From positions 6,677,505 to 6,741,504 of the forward strand of contig NC_064434.1 in assembly GCF_023343835.1 (NCBI RefSeq): DNA of 64,000 nucleotides, given 5' to 3'. The notes beneath the pieces were generated by a model that was not told the origin of the DNA, ran no database searches, and saw only the letters and a program-made list of their open reading frames with translations. Within the stretch, counting starts at the first letter, position 1, and each line of letters begins with the position of its first letter. Both the position numbers and the translations under genes were made by a program. The stretch is from Lagopus muta (Eukaryota > Chordata > Aves > Galliformes > Phasianidae). Of this stretch, positions 45,891-58,565 are shown in pieces.

Positions 45891-47876
45891 CCCTTATTAT
45901 GCTAAAGACAGCAAAGACTCCGTGTTACTTTACCTCTCTTCATAAGATCTTGGTAGCTTTTAAGTTGTAAGTTGTTTTTGGCTCAGGTATGACCAAGGGC
46001 TTACAGAATAGTAAATGCTAACAGTAACATTACTACTGCTTACAGTATATCCTGCTTCTTTTCTGCTTCTCCCACACATTTTGCCTTAATTGATCTCTTT
46101 TGAGTTGATAATATGCTGAAACTCTGCCCCAGTGTCTTCAGAGCTTTCTATACAATCGTATGATTGGTTTCTTCTCCTTTCAGCTGATGTTCTTTATTAC
46201 TCATCAGTAATTTTCTTCACTTTAATGGCTCTCTAGGACCAACAAACTTATTCCTGCAGCTTTAAGTTGCTTTTCCACTGCCTACTCCTTGCCCAAAGGG
46301 TACCAACTACTGCAAGAAAGGTCTTTTATTTTACCTAATACTTGATATCTCCTCCCAAACCACAGTGAAGCTTGCAAAAAGTACACTCTTCTCCAAACCC
46401 TGAGATGCCTCTGTGAGAGTCTTCTCAAGCTGGGTAAGAGTTAGTTCATTTCAAGGATGCATTTTTTTCTAGTTCACGCTAAACTTTGCTCTAATTACAA
46501 AGAAAAATGATTGGAGGACTGCCGTGTATTCACAGCAGCCTGTGAGTTCTGCTCCTCTTCCTGCTGGCTAATTAATCTTACAGATATGTGTTGTTCTAAT
46601 AGCTCTGATTAGCTAGTGATGATGAAGATGAAACAGCGTTCAACTTGTCTACAATAACACATGAAGCTTTGATATGCTAATTCCACACTCAAGGTTTTCC
46701 TTTCGAGGGAGTCAGCTGGATTTTGCTTTCTCTCTGTTTCCATCCCAGGCAACAAAGCTCATATTATTGCAGTTTGCTTCTGGCTTAAATTCTATGTCAT
46801 AGCAGGCAATTAGTAGTTATCTCGCTGCATTACATTACTGCTTTCTCCTGGGGGGTACTGGAAAAGGCATAACCCCTGTGTTTCTGCTTAGTGTATCTAC
46901 AGGCATAACTGCAGAACTATATATACATTTCGAACCAGCAAATGTGCATCCACACTTTGCCCCGTGTGACTCAGCATCACGTGCCCAGCAGCGTGCCCTA
47001 CCTCGTTCCAAGCACGGGCTCCCCCAGCTCTCCTCCTCCAGCTTTGGTGCCCATCCTTTTGTGCAGTGGAACAAGTGTTACACGGGATGTTACCCCACTC
47101 CCTTCCTTTGGCGAGCCCAGGCGCTGATGTTAATTATAGAAGGAAAGACATGTAAGGTTCATTGAGAATTCATTCAGGTCAGCATCCAAGGGAGGATTGA
47201 TGATCCTTCTGTAACTGCTCACAGACCGTCGTCTAACTTCTTCTTACTGACTTTTGCTGGTAGGTTTTCTACTGCCTCCCCCTCAGTGCTTTATTACTAT
47301 AATTACCAGCCTGATCTTTTTCTTACTACAAGAAGAAATACATTTACCTGGTTATTATTACTTTAAACTTCTTTGCAAGAGAGAATCTAAATGCTGTTAT
47401 GTCCAATGTAAGTGTTGTTCTTAAATACAAAGAAGGCTGTAGGTGACGCCTGTGCAGCAAAGTCACATTGAGAACCAGGCAATATCACTGTAGTATGTCG
47501 TAAAGGGATTAAAGACTGCTTTATAAGAGATATTAGAAATTAATTTAAATGAGAAATTACCATCAGAGAGGCTCCAGAGGAATCTGTGCCTGAGCCAGTG
47601 CTGTTCTCTTACCTCAGCCAACCCTTTGGAGTGAAACGAAGCTTTGCTCACAGAATTTGCACAGCTGAAGACATAGATAATGGCACAACCACAGCAATTC
47701 AAGACACAAAGTGAGCAAGTGCTGCATGAACACGTGTTTCATCCACCTCCACAGCAAATATCTGTGCATCCAAATCACATCGTGTACTTTGGAGCTGGCA
47801 GTAAGGAAGGGAAATGCCGTCTCTTTGAGAGCATTAAATCAAAGAGGGCTGAGAAAGCTGGGACGGTAAATATGTC

Positions 47877-48004
47877 TCAGGGCCAGGCTGGATGTGGCTC
47901 TGGGCAGCCTGGTCTGCTGGTTGGTGACCCTGCACACAGCAGGGGTTGAACCTGGATGATCACCGTGGTCCTTTTCAACCCAGGCCATTCTATGATTCTA
48001 TGTT
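47877..48004 (+). mobile_element. CR1 LINE 3' terminal fragment
   Basis: Sense copy from cagggccaggctggatgtgg to the perfect tail ccattctatgattctatg. It lies about 400 bp upstream of the ITSN2 CpG island. Confidence 0.92.
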
Positions 48005-48570
48005 AACTCAAGCTGGCAATGCCACGTGGCAACCAGAGCAGCAATTTGAGCTTAAACACCAAAGAAATACAGCGTCCAGGAGCGCGTCCTGCTGTGTGAC
48101 CATGACCAAAACATGGCACAGTGATGTGACTTTAGGGGATGGCGATGAATCGCACAAGGTGTAACAAAGTGGACGGGTCCACTGAGAACCTGAAAGAACG
48201 AGTCACTGGAAAAAACTGTACTCGGAGATGATATGTAATTATCTACACGGCAAAAACGCAGCAGGAAGACGCTAATTTTTGGTACGTAGCAAGTTCCACC
48301 TGCTAGGGAAGCTGCAGAATGAATCCTGCGACTACACACGGCTCCTAAAGGCGCCCCATCCAAGGCCGGCTGGAGGTTAGGCTTAGGGGATTGCAACTGA
48401 CGGAGCTTTGCGCTGCTTTCCGAGCTCCGCCGCTCAGCTTCACAGGGCGCGGCGACGGCACCCGCAGCTCCCTGTAGGGAACTGCTCCAAGCCGAGCACC
48501 CGGCGGCGCCCTCAGCCCGCGCCCGCCGCCTTCCCCCACAGCGGGCGGCCCCCGCCCCCGCCGCCATGTT

Positions 48571-48626
48571 GTGGGGCGGCGAAGGAGGAGGCGGCGCGGC
48601 GCGGGCGCTCCCGGGCGGCGCAACAG
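48571..48626 (+). other. ITSN2: Possible end of ITSN2 5' noncoding exon 1
   Basis: A donor-like caacag|gtagcg lies at 48626/48627, just downstream of the YY1 site. Other possible donors are at 48684/48685 (gtgagc) and near 48746. The start is not defined by sequence. The ATG at 48566 (MLWGGEGGG) opens an unspliced frame with no known match, so this exon is taken as noncoding. Confidence 0.4.
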
Positions 48627-48630
48627 GTAG

Positions 48631-48654
48631 CGGCGGCGGCGGCGGCGGCGGCGG
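48631..48654 (+). repeat. (CGG)8 repeat
   Basis: Eight uninterrupted CGG triplets just inside the presumed first intron or 5' UTR of ITSN2, in the CpG island. Such tracts in 5' regions tend to vary in length. Confidence 0.9.
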
Positions 48655-50212
48655 CTCGGCTGTGCGGAGCGGGGGGACAGGGGGGTGAGCGGCGGCGCTG
48701 TCAGCGCGGCGGGGCCGGGAGCGGCGCTGAGGTGCGCGGGGCGGGCGGTGAGCGGGACGGAGCGCTGCGTTGTGTCGCTGCCGTGAGAAGCTGCGGCTCG
48801 GGGGGCTGAAGTTGGTGGCAGTTCGTCGTCTCGACGGAGAAAAACAAACAAACGTAGTTTGCTTGGAAACTCAAAGGTGTCACCCGTGACCAACACCTGA
48901 ATCCGCCGATGCGGCGGTGATGGTTAGAAATAACGAGCTGTAGGAGCTAATTGGGTAAATTGGGTGCTAGCTGGGCTTCATTCTTGCGCTAAGCTTCATT
49001 TTTGTGCTACTACTTTACTTCCCGTTGGGTTCGTCCATCGTATTTCGGTTGTTCGGCTGTTGTTTTTTTCCCCCTGGCTAAATTACGGTGTTTCACAGCA
49101 CTCTGGGTCCTTGGAGAAATAATTGCTCAGAGCCCAGGCCCTGTGTGACGTCCAGGGGATGAAGAGCATCCCCACAGGTTTGGGTTCGGGCTGCTCTGTG
49201 CTCTCTGCTATGGAGAGATTTTGGTCAGCCTCCTCAGTCAGGTGCCCAAATTAGATCAAGTGAGTACGATTTTCCGTTTAATTACTGCCCCGAGGGAATT
49301 GCATTTATTTTTTTTTGTTCCTTCTCCTGTCTGTACAGGATCAAGGATGTGAGGTACATCCGAGGAGCAGCTCAGTCTGGGATGTAACGTTCCCACAGCG
49401 TTATCGTTTGTGGAGTTGTCCATTGCAGACGTTTCATGCTGTCGGTGCTTTATGGGCTGCATGCTTTCTTACCGTTCTGATTGTGGGCAGAGAGAGATTA
49501 AGTTCAAGGCGGAATTGAGTGGTTAATGATTTTGAACAGTGTTGCTGAGAAAAAGCTTTATTCAGTTTCAGATATTACAGCGAGGGGGACCACAGCGAGT
49601 CTTACAGTAGTTTTATTTACAGATAATTCTGTTTGTGGTCCTTAATAGAGAAAAGCAAATTAATTTTGTTCCAAAGCAAAGTAGCAAGCCATCAAAATTG
49701 AAGTTAAACCATGGGGCTGATAGCAGTTCTTCATTCATCCACTCATCTGGAGCTGGAAGGGGAAAAGAGATGGGATTTATAAAGAGAAAGGCGGTTTGTG
49801 TGCTTGACTTAAAGCAAAAAGCTTCACACCTCCTGACCACAGGTATCTGCTGAGAGAAGATCTCATGGTTAGGCCCTGCCCAGCAGCACGCTCAGCTCTC
49901 TGGTTCCTATTGCAAACAGGGACAGATATCTCTGACCTGTTAATTAACAGTTTGCAAGTCTCTGCTCTTGCCACAGAAGCAGCATCTTGATCAGCATGTA
50001 AAATTGAGGAAGGCGGTGTTTTATGAGATTCCTTTGGAAGTCCTGAGTTATTCTCTTTTCCTTTCTGAAATTGCCTCAGAAGTTGGACATCCTCATTTTT
50101 AATATTTGTTTCTGGCCTGCTTTCACTTGAGAGGAAATACCTCAAATATCTTTTTTTTTTTTTTTAAATACCTTTAAACTGTTTCCATTTGCTTCTGTTT
50201 ACCTAAAATGTC

Positions 50213-50640
50213 ATCGCAGAATAGTTTAGTTTGGAACGGACTTCTGGAGGTGGTGTGGTCCAACCCTGGCTAGAAGCAGGGCCAGCTGAGATCAGCATCC
50301 AGCCATGTCGGAAATGCCTCTGGGGTGGAGATCCTCAACCTCTCTGGGCAGCATGCAGCAGGCTTGGCATCCTCCATCCTTTCTGCAGGGTTATGCGTCC
50401 CGCTGCCCAGCTCATCAGCAAAGATGTCAAATGGTATTGGCCCACTGCTCTGCCTCACCAGTTTGGCTCTCACTATAAGAATGCACTGGTAGACCTCATA
50501 AAAGCTGTTGGACAGTCAAAATGAGCAGCACCTGCTGCTCTCCCCTCATCCACAGAGCACAGAGCACTCAGATCAGAAGAGAAAGCTGTCAGGTGGTCCA
50601 GGAGTGGCTTATCCAAAATAAATGTGAGCTGGCTGTTTGC
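50213..50640 (-). mobile_element. CR1 LINE, antisense fragment
   Basis: Starts atcgcagaatagtttagttt and continues into ORF2-region sequence (agcaaagatgtcaaatggta). Its 5' boundary is unclear. With 50867-51100 it seems to be one old copy split by 50691-50866. Confidence 0.65.
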
Positions 50641-50690
50641 ATTCGCCTTTTTCATCAAGCATCAGTACATGGCTACAACAGAATCGTCAC

Positions 50691-50866
50691 AGAATCATAG
50701 AATGGCCTGGATTGAAAAGGCCCACAGCACTCATCCAGTTCCAACCCCCTGCTATGTGCAGGTCACCAACCAGCAGCCCAGGCTGCCCAGAGCCACATCC
50801 AGCCTGGCCTTGAATGCCTGCAGGGATGGGGCATCCACAGCCTCCTTGGGCAACCTGTTCCAGTGG
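50691..50866 (-). mobile_element. CR1 LINE 3' end, probably nested
   Basis: A young-type antisense 3' end from cacagaatcatagaatggcc to gggcaacctgttccagtg, then an abrupt change to an unrelated part of CR1 (gatgggttatcctccttaat). Confidence 0.85.
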
Positions 50867-51100
50867 ATGGGTTATCCTCCTTAATCTTTCAAAGGATTGT
50901 AGTCAGAATTGCAGCCTTTTATATGGCTGAATTGTGCCTCTTGCCCTTGTAGAAGATGGGTGTGATATTTGCCTTTTTCCAGCATCAGGATCCTCCCCCA
51001 GGCACCAGAACCTTTCCAAAGCCACAAAGTCTTGCACTGACCTCAGCTTGTGTTAATGGCAGCACCAGGCCCAGCTCTGTTCCACGTATAGCATCTGCTG
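50867..51100 (-). mobile_element. CR1 LINE ORF2-region fragment
   Basis: Antisense RT-region phrases such as cttgtagaagatgggtgtga and tttttccagcatcaggatcc. It is diverged, so the limits are approximate. Confidence 0.55.
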
Positions 51101-52929
51101 CCATTGATTGTTTTCACATTGCTTTGACTTCTGAAAGCCACTCTTAGTTCAGAGTAATGCCACATCTCTAGATAAAGAGCTTAAAGGATGGATCCTGACA
51201 TGTTTTCAGGGGAAGGCTTGGCATAAACATGGTCCCTTTGTGAGAGCTGGGAGAGCAGTAGGATTTATGTCTGTCAATTTGTGCTAGATTACTGCTAGAT
51301 TGGAGCACTCATTTCATTGGCTGAGTGGTGTGTGAAAGTCAGTGACCTTTCTTTGCCTTTCTCCGTGTCTTAGGTGACCATTGGTCTATAAAGATAACAG
51401 ACGTGCAGCTAATTGGGGAATTACCTTTTTTATGACTTTGACTCGTTCAAGCACTGTCACTTGTCAGTAGAACACTTGCACAAAGTACTTTGAGGTTGTA
51501 ATGTTTATTTTTGGTATGAGATAAAACAATATTCTGTATTCTTTTAGCTTTAAAATCAGTTTACCATCTTTTACCTTTTAAAGTTGCATTTTCCTTTTGT
51601 AGCTGCACAGGGATGGATGGTGTAAAGGAATACTTTGGAGGGGAAGCGCTCCTGTTAGAGCATCTGCTCAGCCTTCCAGTGCTAAAGCAGCTATTTTAAG
51701 TGATCCTCACATTTTCAAATGCTCATTTGCAAATGTTGCAGGTGCCAGAATACCTCTGGAATTCAGTTTCTGGATCTTTACAGAACCGTGAGGCTTGTAA
51801 GCTCAGTTTCCTTTGAATGATGGACTGATACGCACTGTAATTTTAAAGCCAGGCTAAAAATGTCAGCATGCTGGTCGCTGGCACGTTGTGCTTTTGGTCA
51901 CTGATGAATCCATCTATCAGGATTTTTAATTTATTCTCTAAGCCTTTCTCTAGAAAACAAGGGAGTTGATTTTGTTTTACAAGGCATTTTCAATTCCTCG
52001 TGCAGTCCCACGTACCTTGCTGTATTGCATACTGCAGCATGATACAGAGACTGCAGTGACTTGTTTTTCTGGTGCCTTTAGCACCAAATGTTCAAAGACA
52101 CGTAAAATAGCAATCAGGAAGGAAACGTGGAACTGATGCAGTTTCATTTCTGCTGAACTTCAGCACGTTTAAGGCTTTGCTTTGGTCACTAGGGGAATGC
52201 AGTCTGGCAGAGCTGGCTGCTGCTGGGCTGTGTTGAGCTGGTAGTTTGCAGTGAGCGCTGCGTTGTGTAACTCTTGTTCTCAGAATACCACATGAAACTC
52301 AGATGACGTAACGTGATGATGGAGTAATTCACTGGAATTGCTTAATAGGGGACAATTATCTGAGAGCTATTTTTAATTCTTTTTGCAGTTACAGGTTGTA
52401 GAAAAAACGTCGTTGGTCCAGTGCTGCTTTGGGACTGCAGTACCAGGGGCAGCAGATGGGATGGGAAGAACTTGGTGTTGGATGTTGTTCCTTCAGCTTT
52501 AGAAGGAGGAGACTGAAGCTCAGAGTTGACTCCTCTATTAAGAAGTTTCAGGGCTGATGCAAGTGAAGCTTCTGAAATGCTGTGGCATCACTCCTGAGTG
52601 CTATCTGTAGTTCATGATTCAACAGTATGTGAAGCAACGTTTGGGAAGAACAGGAAATAGGAGTTAACTCCTCTTTGTTTCTAAAAATATGACAATTGCA
52701 GTGTAAAAGAATTGCCCATTATGGCCATACTGTGGCCTGTCAAAAATCAGAGCTGATTTCCAATGATGCAACTCTACCTTAGTTCTCAGAGATGAAGAAT
52801 TTTAACACTAAATATTTAAGTCTTAACACATGTTAATGTGTTCACATTGCTAAGAATTTAGTAAGATCAAACTGTCTTTCTAGCTATGTATGATTTAGCT
52901 CCTTGGGCCTTCACCCAACATTGAGATGA

Positions 52930-53108
52930 ATCATAGACTCATAGGATGGCGTGGGTTGAAAAGGACCTCAACAGTCGTCTGGTTCCAACCCCCTGCTGTG
53001 TGCAGGTCACCAACCAGCAGCCCAGGCTGCCCAGAGCCACATCCAGCCTCCATGCCATGGGGCTTCCACAGCCTCCTTGGGCAACCTGTTCCAGTGCCTC
53101 ACCACCTG
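52930..53108 (-). mobile_element. CR1 LINE 3' fragment
   Basis: Starts tcatagactcataggatggc, with agccacatccagcctccatg (an internal deletion of about 20 bp compared with other copies), and ends ccagtgcctcaccacc. Confidence 0.88.
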
Positions 53109-53887
53109 ATGTTTGTCTGACTCCAACAACAATTGATTCCCTGAGTTCATGAAGCTTGGTTGTAATGTCAGCACGTTACTTGCATGCTGTATAGCAAGTT
53201 GAAGGTTAAAAACCAAATGCCGATTGAACCTCTCCCTCACTTGTTTTCCTTTTATGACCTGAAAGAGTCCTTGTTTAGTTAGCAAAGCCAGACTTCCACA
53301 AAACACTGGAGATCCTGAAAACTAGTTACTGCTTTTACATTAACGATCATACAACCATAGTTTGTCAGTAGGTGCTGTGCACTTCCCAGTGTGCCACTCA
53401 TATAGTTTTGGAGCACCCAAGTGTCGTTCTGGTTTTGCCTGTATCTCGGTGTCTGTTGTAGGAATGCTTGGAGGGGCAGTTGCTGATGGGACAGGATGAC
53501 TGTGACACAGATGGGGCTGAGCGTGGTGTGAACCTGGGTCTTCAGATGGGAAGGGAGAGGTGCTGCAGCCTGGCTTTCTTCTCCCGTGGGGCTTCTTTAG
53601 CTGTTCATCAAGGAGAAACAGCAGCTGCTTTATCTGAAGTGGAAGATAGTAAGAGAAGAGTACTTATGTTACTTCAGCTTTGTTAGGAGGCACATTTCAT
53701 TTGTACTTCTGCTAGAATGGATGGAGGAGGCTCAAAATTCTCTTTGAGAAGAGTGTCTGACAAGATGTTAAATGGATGGGCTCATCAGTAACCTGCCCTG
53801 AGTGTTGCTCATCGTGGTTGGAATGAGAAATAACAGTAGAGAGAACTCATCAGACACGGGTGCTTTGCCCAAGTCTGCAGTGACACA

Positions 53888-53950
53888 AATGGAAGGTTGG
53901 ACTGGATGATCTTGGTCTTTTCCAACCTTGGTGATTCTGTGATCCTATGA
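53888..53950 (+). mobile_element. CR1 LINE 3' terminal fragment
   Basis: Only the extreme 3' end: ttggactggatgatcttggt to tgattctgtgatcctatga. Confidence 0.75.
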
Positions 53951-55961
53951 ATTCAGGGGTTGCGCGTGGAAGTTTTCTGGAGCTGCATGGAGCTCACTGG
54001 ATGGCATCTTAGGGCTCTTGTATGGTGCTGGCAGAGAATTAGAGCTGAAATCTGCGTCTCAAAATGGGATCTGCAGACTTCAAGAAGCAGCATACCGAGT
54101 GCAGTCATGCAAATAAGGAAGTAGGAAGCAAGAAAGAGGAGTGTATTTTAAGTTACCACCCATTCAGGAGCAATTGTATCACTTTCAGTTCTCCCTGAAG
54201 GCTTCAACCTACAGCCTGGAATTCCTTCTCAAAGGTAGAAATGGAGAGCTTTTGTGTTTGTTGCTAACATGGACTTTCTCTTTTAAATCTATCTGCTGCT
54301 TTTTTTTTTTCTTTTTCTTTTTTTTTTTCCTTCTTTCTGAACAAAGTGGAGGTGGTGATGTGTCTCCTTGTCTGGAATCAGGTTAGTGAACGTATTCTGT
54401 CAGTGTGAGGCAGAGCTGGGTTGAATTCCCATCTTTTTCTGTTGAAGTTCATGTACATGTCTCCTATGGGAAGACCGTAAGGTTTCAGTAGTGAGTTTCC
54501 CAAAGTGGGACTCCTGTTCTGTCCTTCAAAACATCTTTGCAAGGAAGAATCAGAGTTGGGACAGCATGAACAGACAGGGATCTGTGTCTTCTTAGCTTAG
54601 TGACACACATATTCACATAGCAAGGTGATGTCCTGAGCTTACGTTGCTCCTCTGAACTCTGTGCATGAGCTTCCTTAAATGACTGTGCAATGAGATGTGG
54701 GAGGGTCTGAGAGAAACGATAGGAGGGTTTATGGCTCCCCAGACAGAGCTGAGCTGAGTCGTGTTATTCTGAATGGCTTCTGAAGAACTGGGCAGCTGTG
54801 TGGAAAAATAGCTAGTAATAATAATTGAAAAGAAAATAGTCAAACCGTCACAGTTATGTTTCACCATCGCAATGGAAACGGCGATTCTTTTATGTTGCGT
54901 GGCATCCATTTTGCATGGTCAGTATATTCAGAAAACCCATGAATCGGGCAAGCTGGGCAGAAGAATGTTATGTGAATTCCAATGTCATTTAACCCTTTTT
55001 TCAAGCTAGCAAGTAATCCAAGGGTCAGGAGGCTATTAAAGTTGGAAACGGAATGGAGTGGGAGCAGAGACTTTCTAGATGTTGACATACAGCAGCCAAA
55101 TGCAGAACAAATCCTTCCAGAGGAACAGTGAAATCAATGTTTATGTCATGTGTGCTGTTCTTTGATTGGAAGAGTTTATCTGCTGACTTCAGGTGTGTTT
55201 TGGCCAATGTTAGAGCCCTGACTTGGGTAGAATAGAAACTGAAGTCTGAATGGTGTTTGCCCTTTTTTGAGTACACAGTAGCAATTCCTCCATGCAGAGA
55301 TGCCCTGAGGAGTACCTGGCACTTCTGAAGGTATTGTTGGAGTGGTTCTGGGTTACCTCTGTTGCAGTTCTAAACTGAATCGTGGGGTGAAGTCCTGGAA
55401 GGGACAGTTGATGAGATGTGTTGGCTGGTTGACTTGAAATTGCCTCCATCAGGTGGCTGCTGCTTGGAAGAAAGCTCACCCCTGGGAGGCTGACACTGAT
55501 TGGGTTCTAAAAGCTTTCATTTCAAGTGCCTTATGGTTTTAAAATAGCCATAATCCACACAAGGTCTCACCTAAATAACATGTTGTACTGGGATCCTGCT
55601 ACTGCAGGGAGGGTCTAAACCAGAAAGTACAAAACAGAAGGAATGGAAAATGATCTGTAATTAGCTCAGTAGCAAATAGCTGTAATGTTCATCAGGTGCA
55701 GTATTTCCTAATTGTTCTTGTAGCAGAAATCTGCAGTGCAGCTTCTTGCTGTCCTTGAGAAAGGTGGAAAAATTGTAGAGGTGTCCAGATGTGTTGCTTC
55801 TGTAGAGTTTGCTTTCTTCCAGTAACACCTGGGGTGACAAACCAGCTACTCCAGACCTGCATTCCAGCTGAAACCATGCATCTGTGGTTTCTCTGAGGAA
55901 ATATTTTGGAGAAAGAAGTGATTTAGGCTGTTTTTTGTAAAATGACAAAGAATATACCAGT

Positions 55962-56155
55962 CACAAATCATACAATTGTAGAATATCCCAAATTGGAAGA
56001 GATCCAACAAGGACCATTGAGTCCAAGCCGTGGCTCCACACAGCATCATCCAGACCCTGTGGGTGAAAGCCCTGTCCCAACACTCCCTGAGCTCCAGCAG
56101 CTCAAGGCTGTGCCCACTGCCCTCCAGGGCAGAGCCTTTCTCTAACATTCAGAGA
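55962..56155 (-). mobile_element. CR1 LINE fragment, older subfamily
   Basis: Starts aatcatacaattgtagaata and carries accattgagtccaagccgtg and ctgagctccagcagctcaag. It is of the same type as the copies at 22978 and 29041. Confidence 0.8.
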
Positions 56156-56220
56156 AGCTTTTTTCTTTTTTTCCCCCCTCCCTTTATCCTGCATTCTGAC
56201 CAGTTCTGATGTTGTCTCGA

Positions 56221-56430
56221 TTCCCTTCCCTTCCCTTCCCTTCCCTTCCCTTCCCTTCCCTTCCCTTCCCTTCCCTTCCCTTCCCTTCCCTTCCCTTCCC
56301 TTCCCTTCCCTTCCCTTCCCTTCCCTTCCCTTCCCTTCCCTTCCCTTCCCTTCCCTTCCCTTCCCTTCCCTTCCCTTCCCTTCCCTTCCCTTCCCTTCCC
56401 TTCCCTTCCCTTCCCTTCCCTTCCCTTCCC
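56221..56430 (+). repeat. Perfect (TTCCC)42 pentanucleotide array
   Basis: 210 bp of uninterrupted TTCCC (GGGAA on the other strand), 42 copies with no interruption visible. It is a pure polypyrimidine/polypurine tract. The long open frames over it on both strands are by-products of the repeat. Confidence 0.98.
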
Positions 56431-58111
56431 ATTATTGAGGAAGGGAGCAGAAGCTGCACTTTGGCACATCTCAAACAATTAACAAGTGCTTGAAGCACTG
56501 AGAATTTGTTTACAAGAACTGATGGTTCTACCCTTTAAATATAGCATCCAAGCTTTCATGTTTTCCCCCTAAATGGCAGAAGGACTTTGTGTTGTCTCCG
56601 GTGGTCAGTGGGACACCTGAAGCTGCTGGGTGGCAGGCTGGATTTCGTGCTGTTCTTGGTATTGATAGGAGATGAGAAATGAGTTCACAGAGCACTTCTT
56701 CTATAATGTTTTGCAGAAATGAATCTTTTGGGGGGTGTTCTGGTTATAATGGCTGTTTCCTCATCTTTGTGGTCTGTTCAGGCTACTGATCGTCATCCAC
56801 AAGTGCACGTGGAAGCACCTACTGCAGGCCTGCTGTCTCAAAGTGACAGTTATCAATTAAAGTTGACTTTTAAGGTATATTTGAGACTCCAAGAGCATCA
56901 GAACAGGGCGGAGAAGCTTTGTTCATTTGAGCCCGTTAACAATCCAGCTTGCTTTTCCCACTCACAGCTGTGGGAGAGTGTAGGGAGCTCAGTGTACACG
57001 ATCCAGTCACATGCTTCATCAGACCCAAGAACTGCAAAGGCTGACTCCTCCGTAGCTGACTTGAAAAATGTATCTTGAGATTTCTGGGCTTTAGGACTGA
57101 ATCTGCATTGCTGTGTTGTGCTTTGCTCTGCTGCTCCTGGGGGTGTTGCTCAGCATCCCGCTGCTCTCCTGCCTTCAGGTTCTCTCCTGGCCCTCCTGGC
57201 AGAACAGCTTCTGCAGCAAGGCATGCTGTAGCAATGTTTAATAACACTGGAAGCATTTGTCAGGAGAGCTATTCATAGATCTCAAGTGTCTCTTGCTTGT
57301 AGAGCCTAGGAGAGGTTGCTGCAAGCAACCTAAAAATACCCAAATTCATTTCAGAATTCCTCTCTTGGAATAGATCCAGGCTTCCTTTTTTCATCTTTCT
57401 GCAGCTGATGCCTAATGTCACCCTGAGAGATCATTTGGACTCGTCTGCTGTTTCTATTTATGTACATGTGTGTGTATTCTGTATGTGTGCATACATACAC
57501 AGGTGTGTATCCTACATATATCCTACATAAACGACATGATATAGTTGTAATGTATGCATCTGTTTGTCTGCATAGAACACATTGCACAGCAGTATCATTA
57601 GCATACTTGACATTGGTGGCTATTTTCAAGTCTCCTAATGAAACTGCTCTGTAATGTGTTACATTTAAGATATGGATATGTTGTTCTTCCCTCACTGGGC
57701 AGTTATATGAGCAATGCAGAGTGAGTTAAGTTTGGATGCAGTGCTCTTCTTGGCTCATTCTGGGGAAGCCCAGTGCACACATGGCTCTGATGTTTACAGG
57801 TGACCCAGTGAGAATGAATGGATGACATCCCATCCCAGTCACCTGATTTTACATGGCATTTTCAGGGTGTATATAAGCATATGAATAATAGGTATTAAAG
57901 TGGATTTAAAAATAATGGTGTGTAAATATACAGAGGCAGGGTTGTTAATGTTGGACCCGTGCAGGAATGTGCAATAGACACAAATATTCTTCTCTGTCCA
58001 GCAGCAGATCTGGAACGCTTTCTTTCCAGCTGTGTGAGTTTTGGGATGGGATGTGCAGCAGTTTCCTTGGGGGCAGGGCAGCATGGGGTTGAGATGCATT
58101 GCTGCTGGAAA

Positions 58112-58565
58112 GGAAACTGCAAGTTAGGGCCATTAAGATGATCAGAGGGCTGGTGCATCTCTCCTATGAAGAAAGGTTGAGAGAAGTGGGATTGTTCAGC
58201 TTGGAGAAGTGAAGGGAGGGAGACCTCATTGTGGCCTTCCAGTACTTGAGAGGAGCTTATAAACAGGAGGGAGAAGGACTGTTTATGAGGGTGGATAGTG
58301 GTAGGACAAGGGGGAATGGTTTTAAACTGAGGCAAGGAGAGGTTTAGGTTGGATCTTAGGAGGAAGTTTTTCCCCCAGAGGGCGGTGAGGCACTGGAACA
58401 GGTTGCCCAAGGAGGCTGTGGATGCCCCATCCCTGCAGGCATTCAAGGCCAGGCTGGATGTGGCTCTGGGCAGCCTGGTCTGCTGGTTGGTGACCTGCAC
58501 ACAGCAGGGGGTTGGAACTGGATGAGCATTGTGGGCCTTTGCAACCCAGGCCGTTCTGTGATTTT
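58112..58565 (+). mobile_element. CR1 LINE 3' fragment with ORF2 end
   Basis: Sense copy, well preserved: gggccattaagatgatcaga, ttccagtacttgagaggagc and gatcttaggaggaagttttt, ending tctgtgatttttatt. It ends about 530 bp before the first ITSN2 coding exon. Confidence 0.92.

Larger units (their letters stand above)
41873..48399. other. Intergenic DNA between GPN1 and ITSN2
   Basis: No coding exon is recognised. It contains the GPN1 3' UTR start, CR1 copies at 42077, 45462 and 47877, a GC-rich tandem repeat at 42435-42700, a T9-G11 run near 44910-44928, and AT-rich unique DNA, particularly 43100-45400 and 45900-47870. The human neighbour SUPT7L was looked for and not seen. Confidence 0.6.
48400..48800 (+). 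promoter_or_regulatory. ITSN2: CpG-island promoter, probably ITSN2
   Basis: A dense CpG block with multiple GC boxes and a YY1 motif in reverse orientation (gccgccatgtt) at 48560-48570. No TATA box is evident. It is the only CpG island between GPN1 and the ITSN2 coding exon at 59100, so it is assigned to ITSN2. Bidirectional activity is possible. Confidence 0.7.

Noticed and set aside
48345-48896. 183-codon minus-strand open frame across the ITSN2 CpG island, and 133 codons on the plus strand
   Set aside because: Both are GC-rich chance frames (runs of R, A, P, G) without family similarity.
56149-56498. Long open frames over the TTCCC array on both strands, with GREGK- and FPSLP-like repeats
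   Set aside because: A 5-bp repeat without stop codons is open in every frame. There is no splice or start context and no family match.
57075-57278. Cysteine-rich 67-codon frame in ITSN2 intron 1
   Set aside because: No splice signals or homologue recognised; length is within chance expectation.
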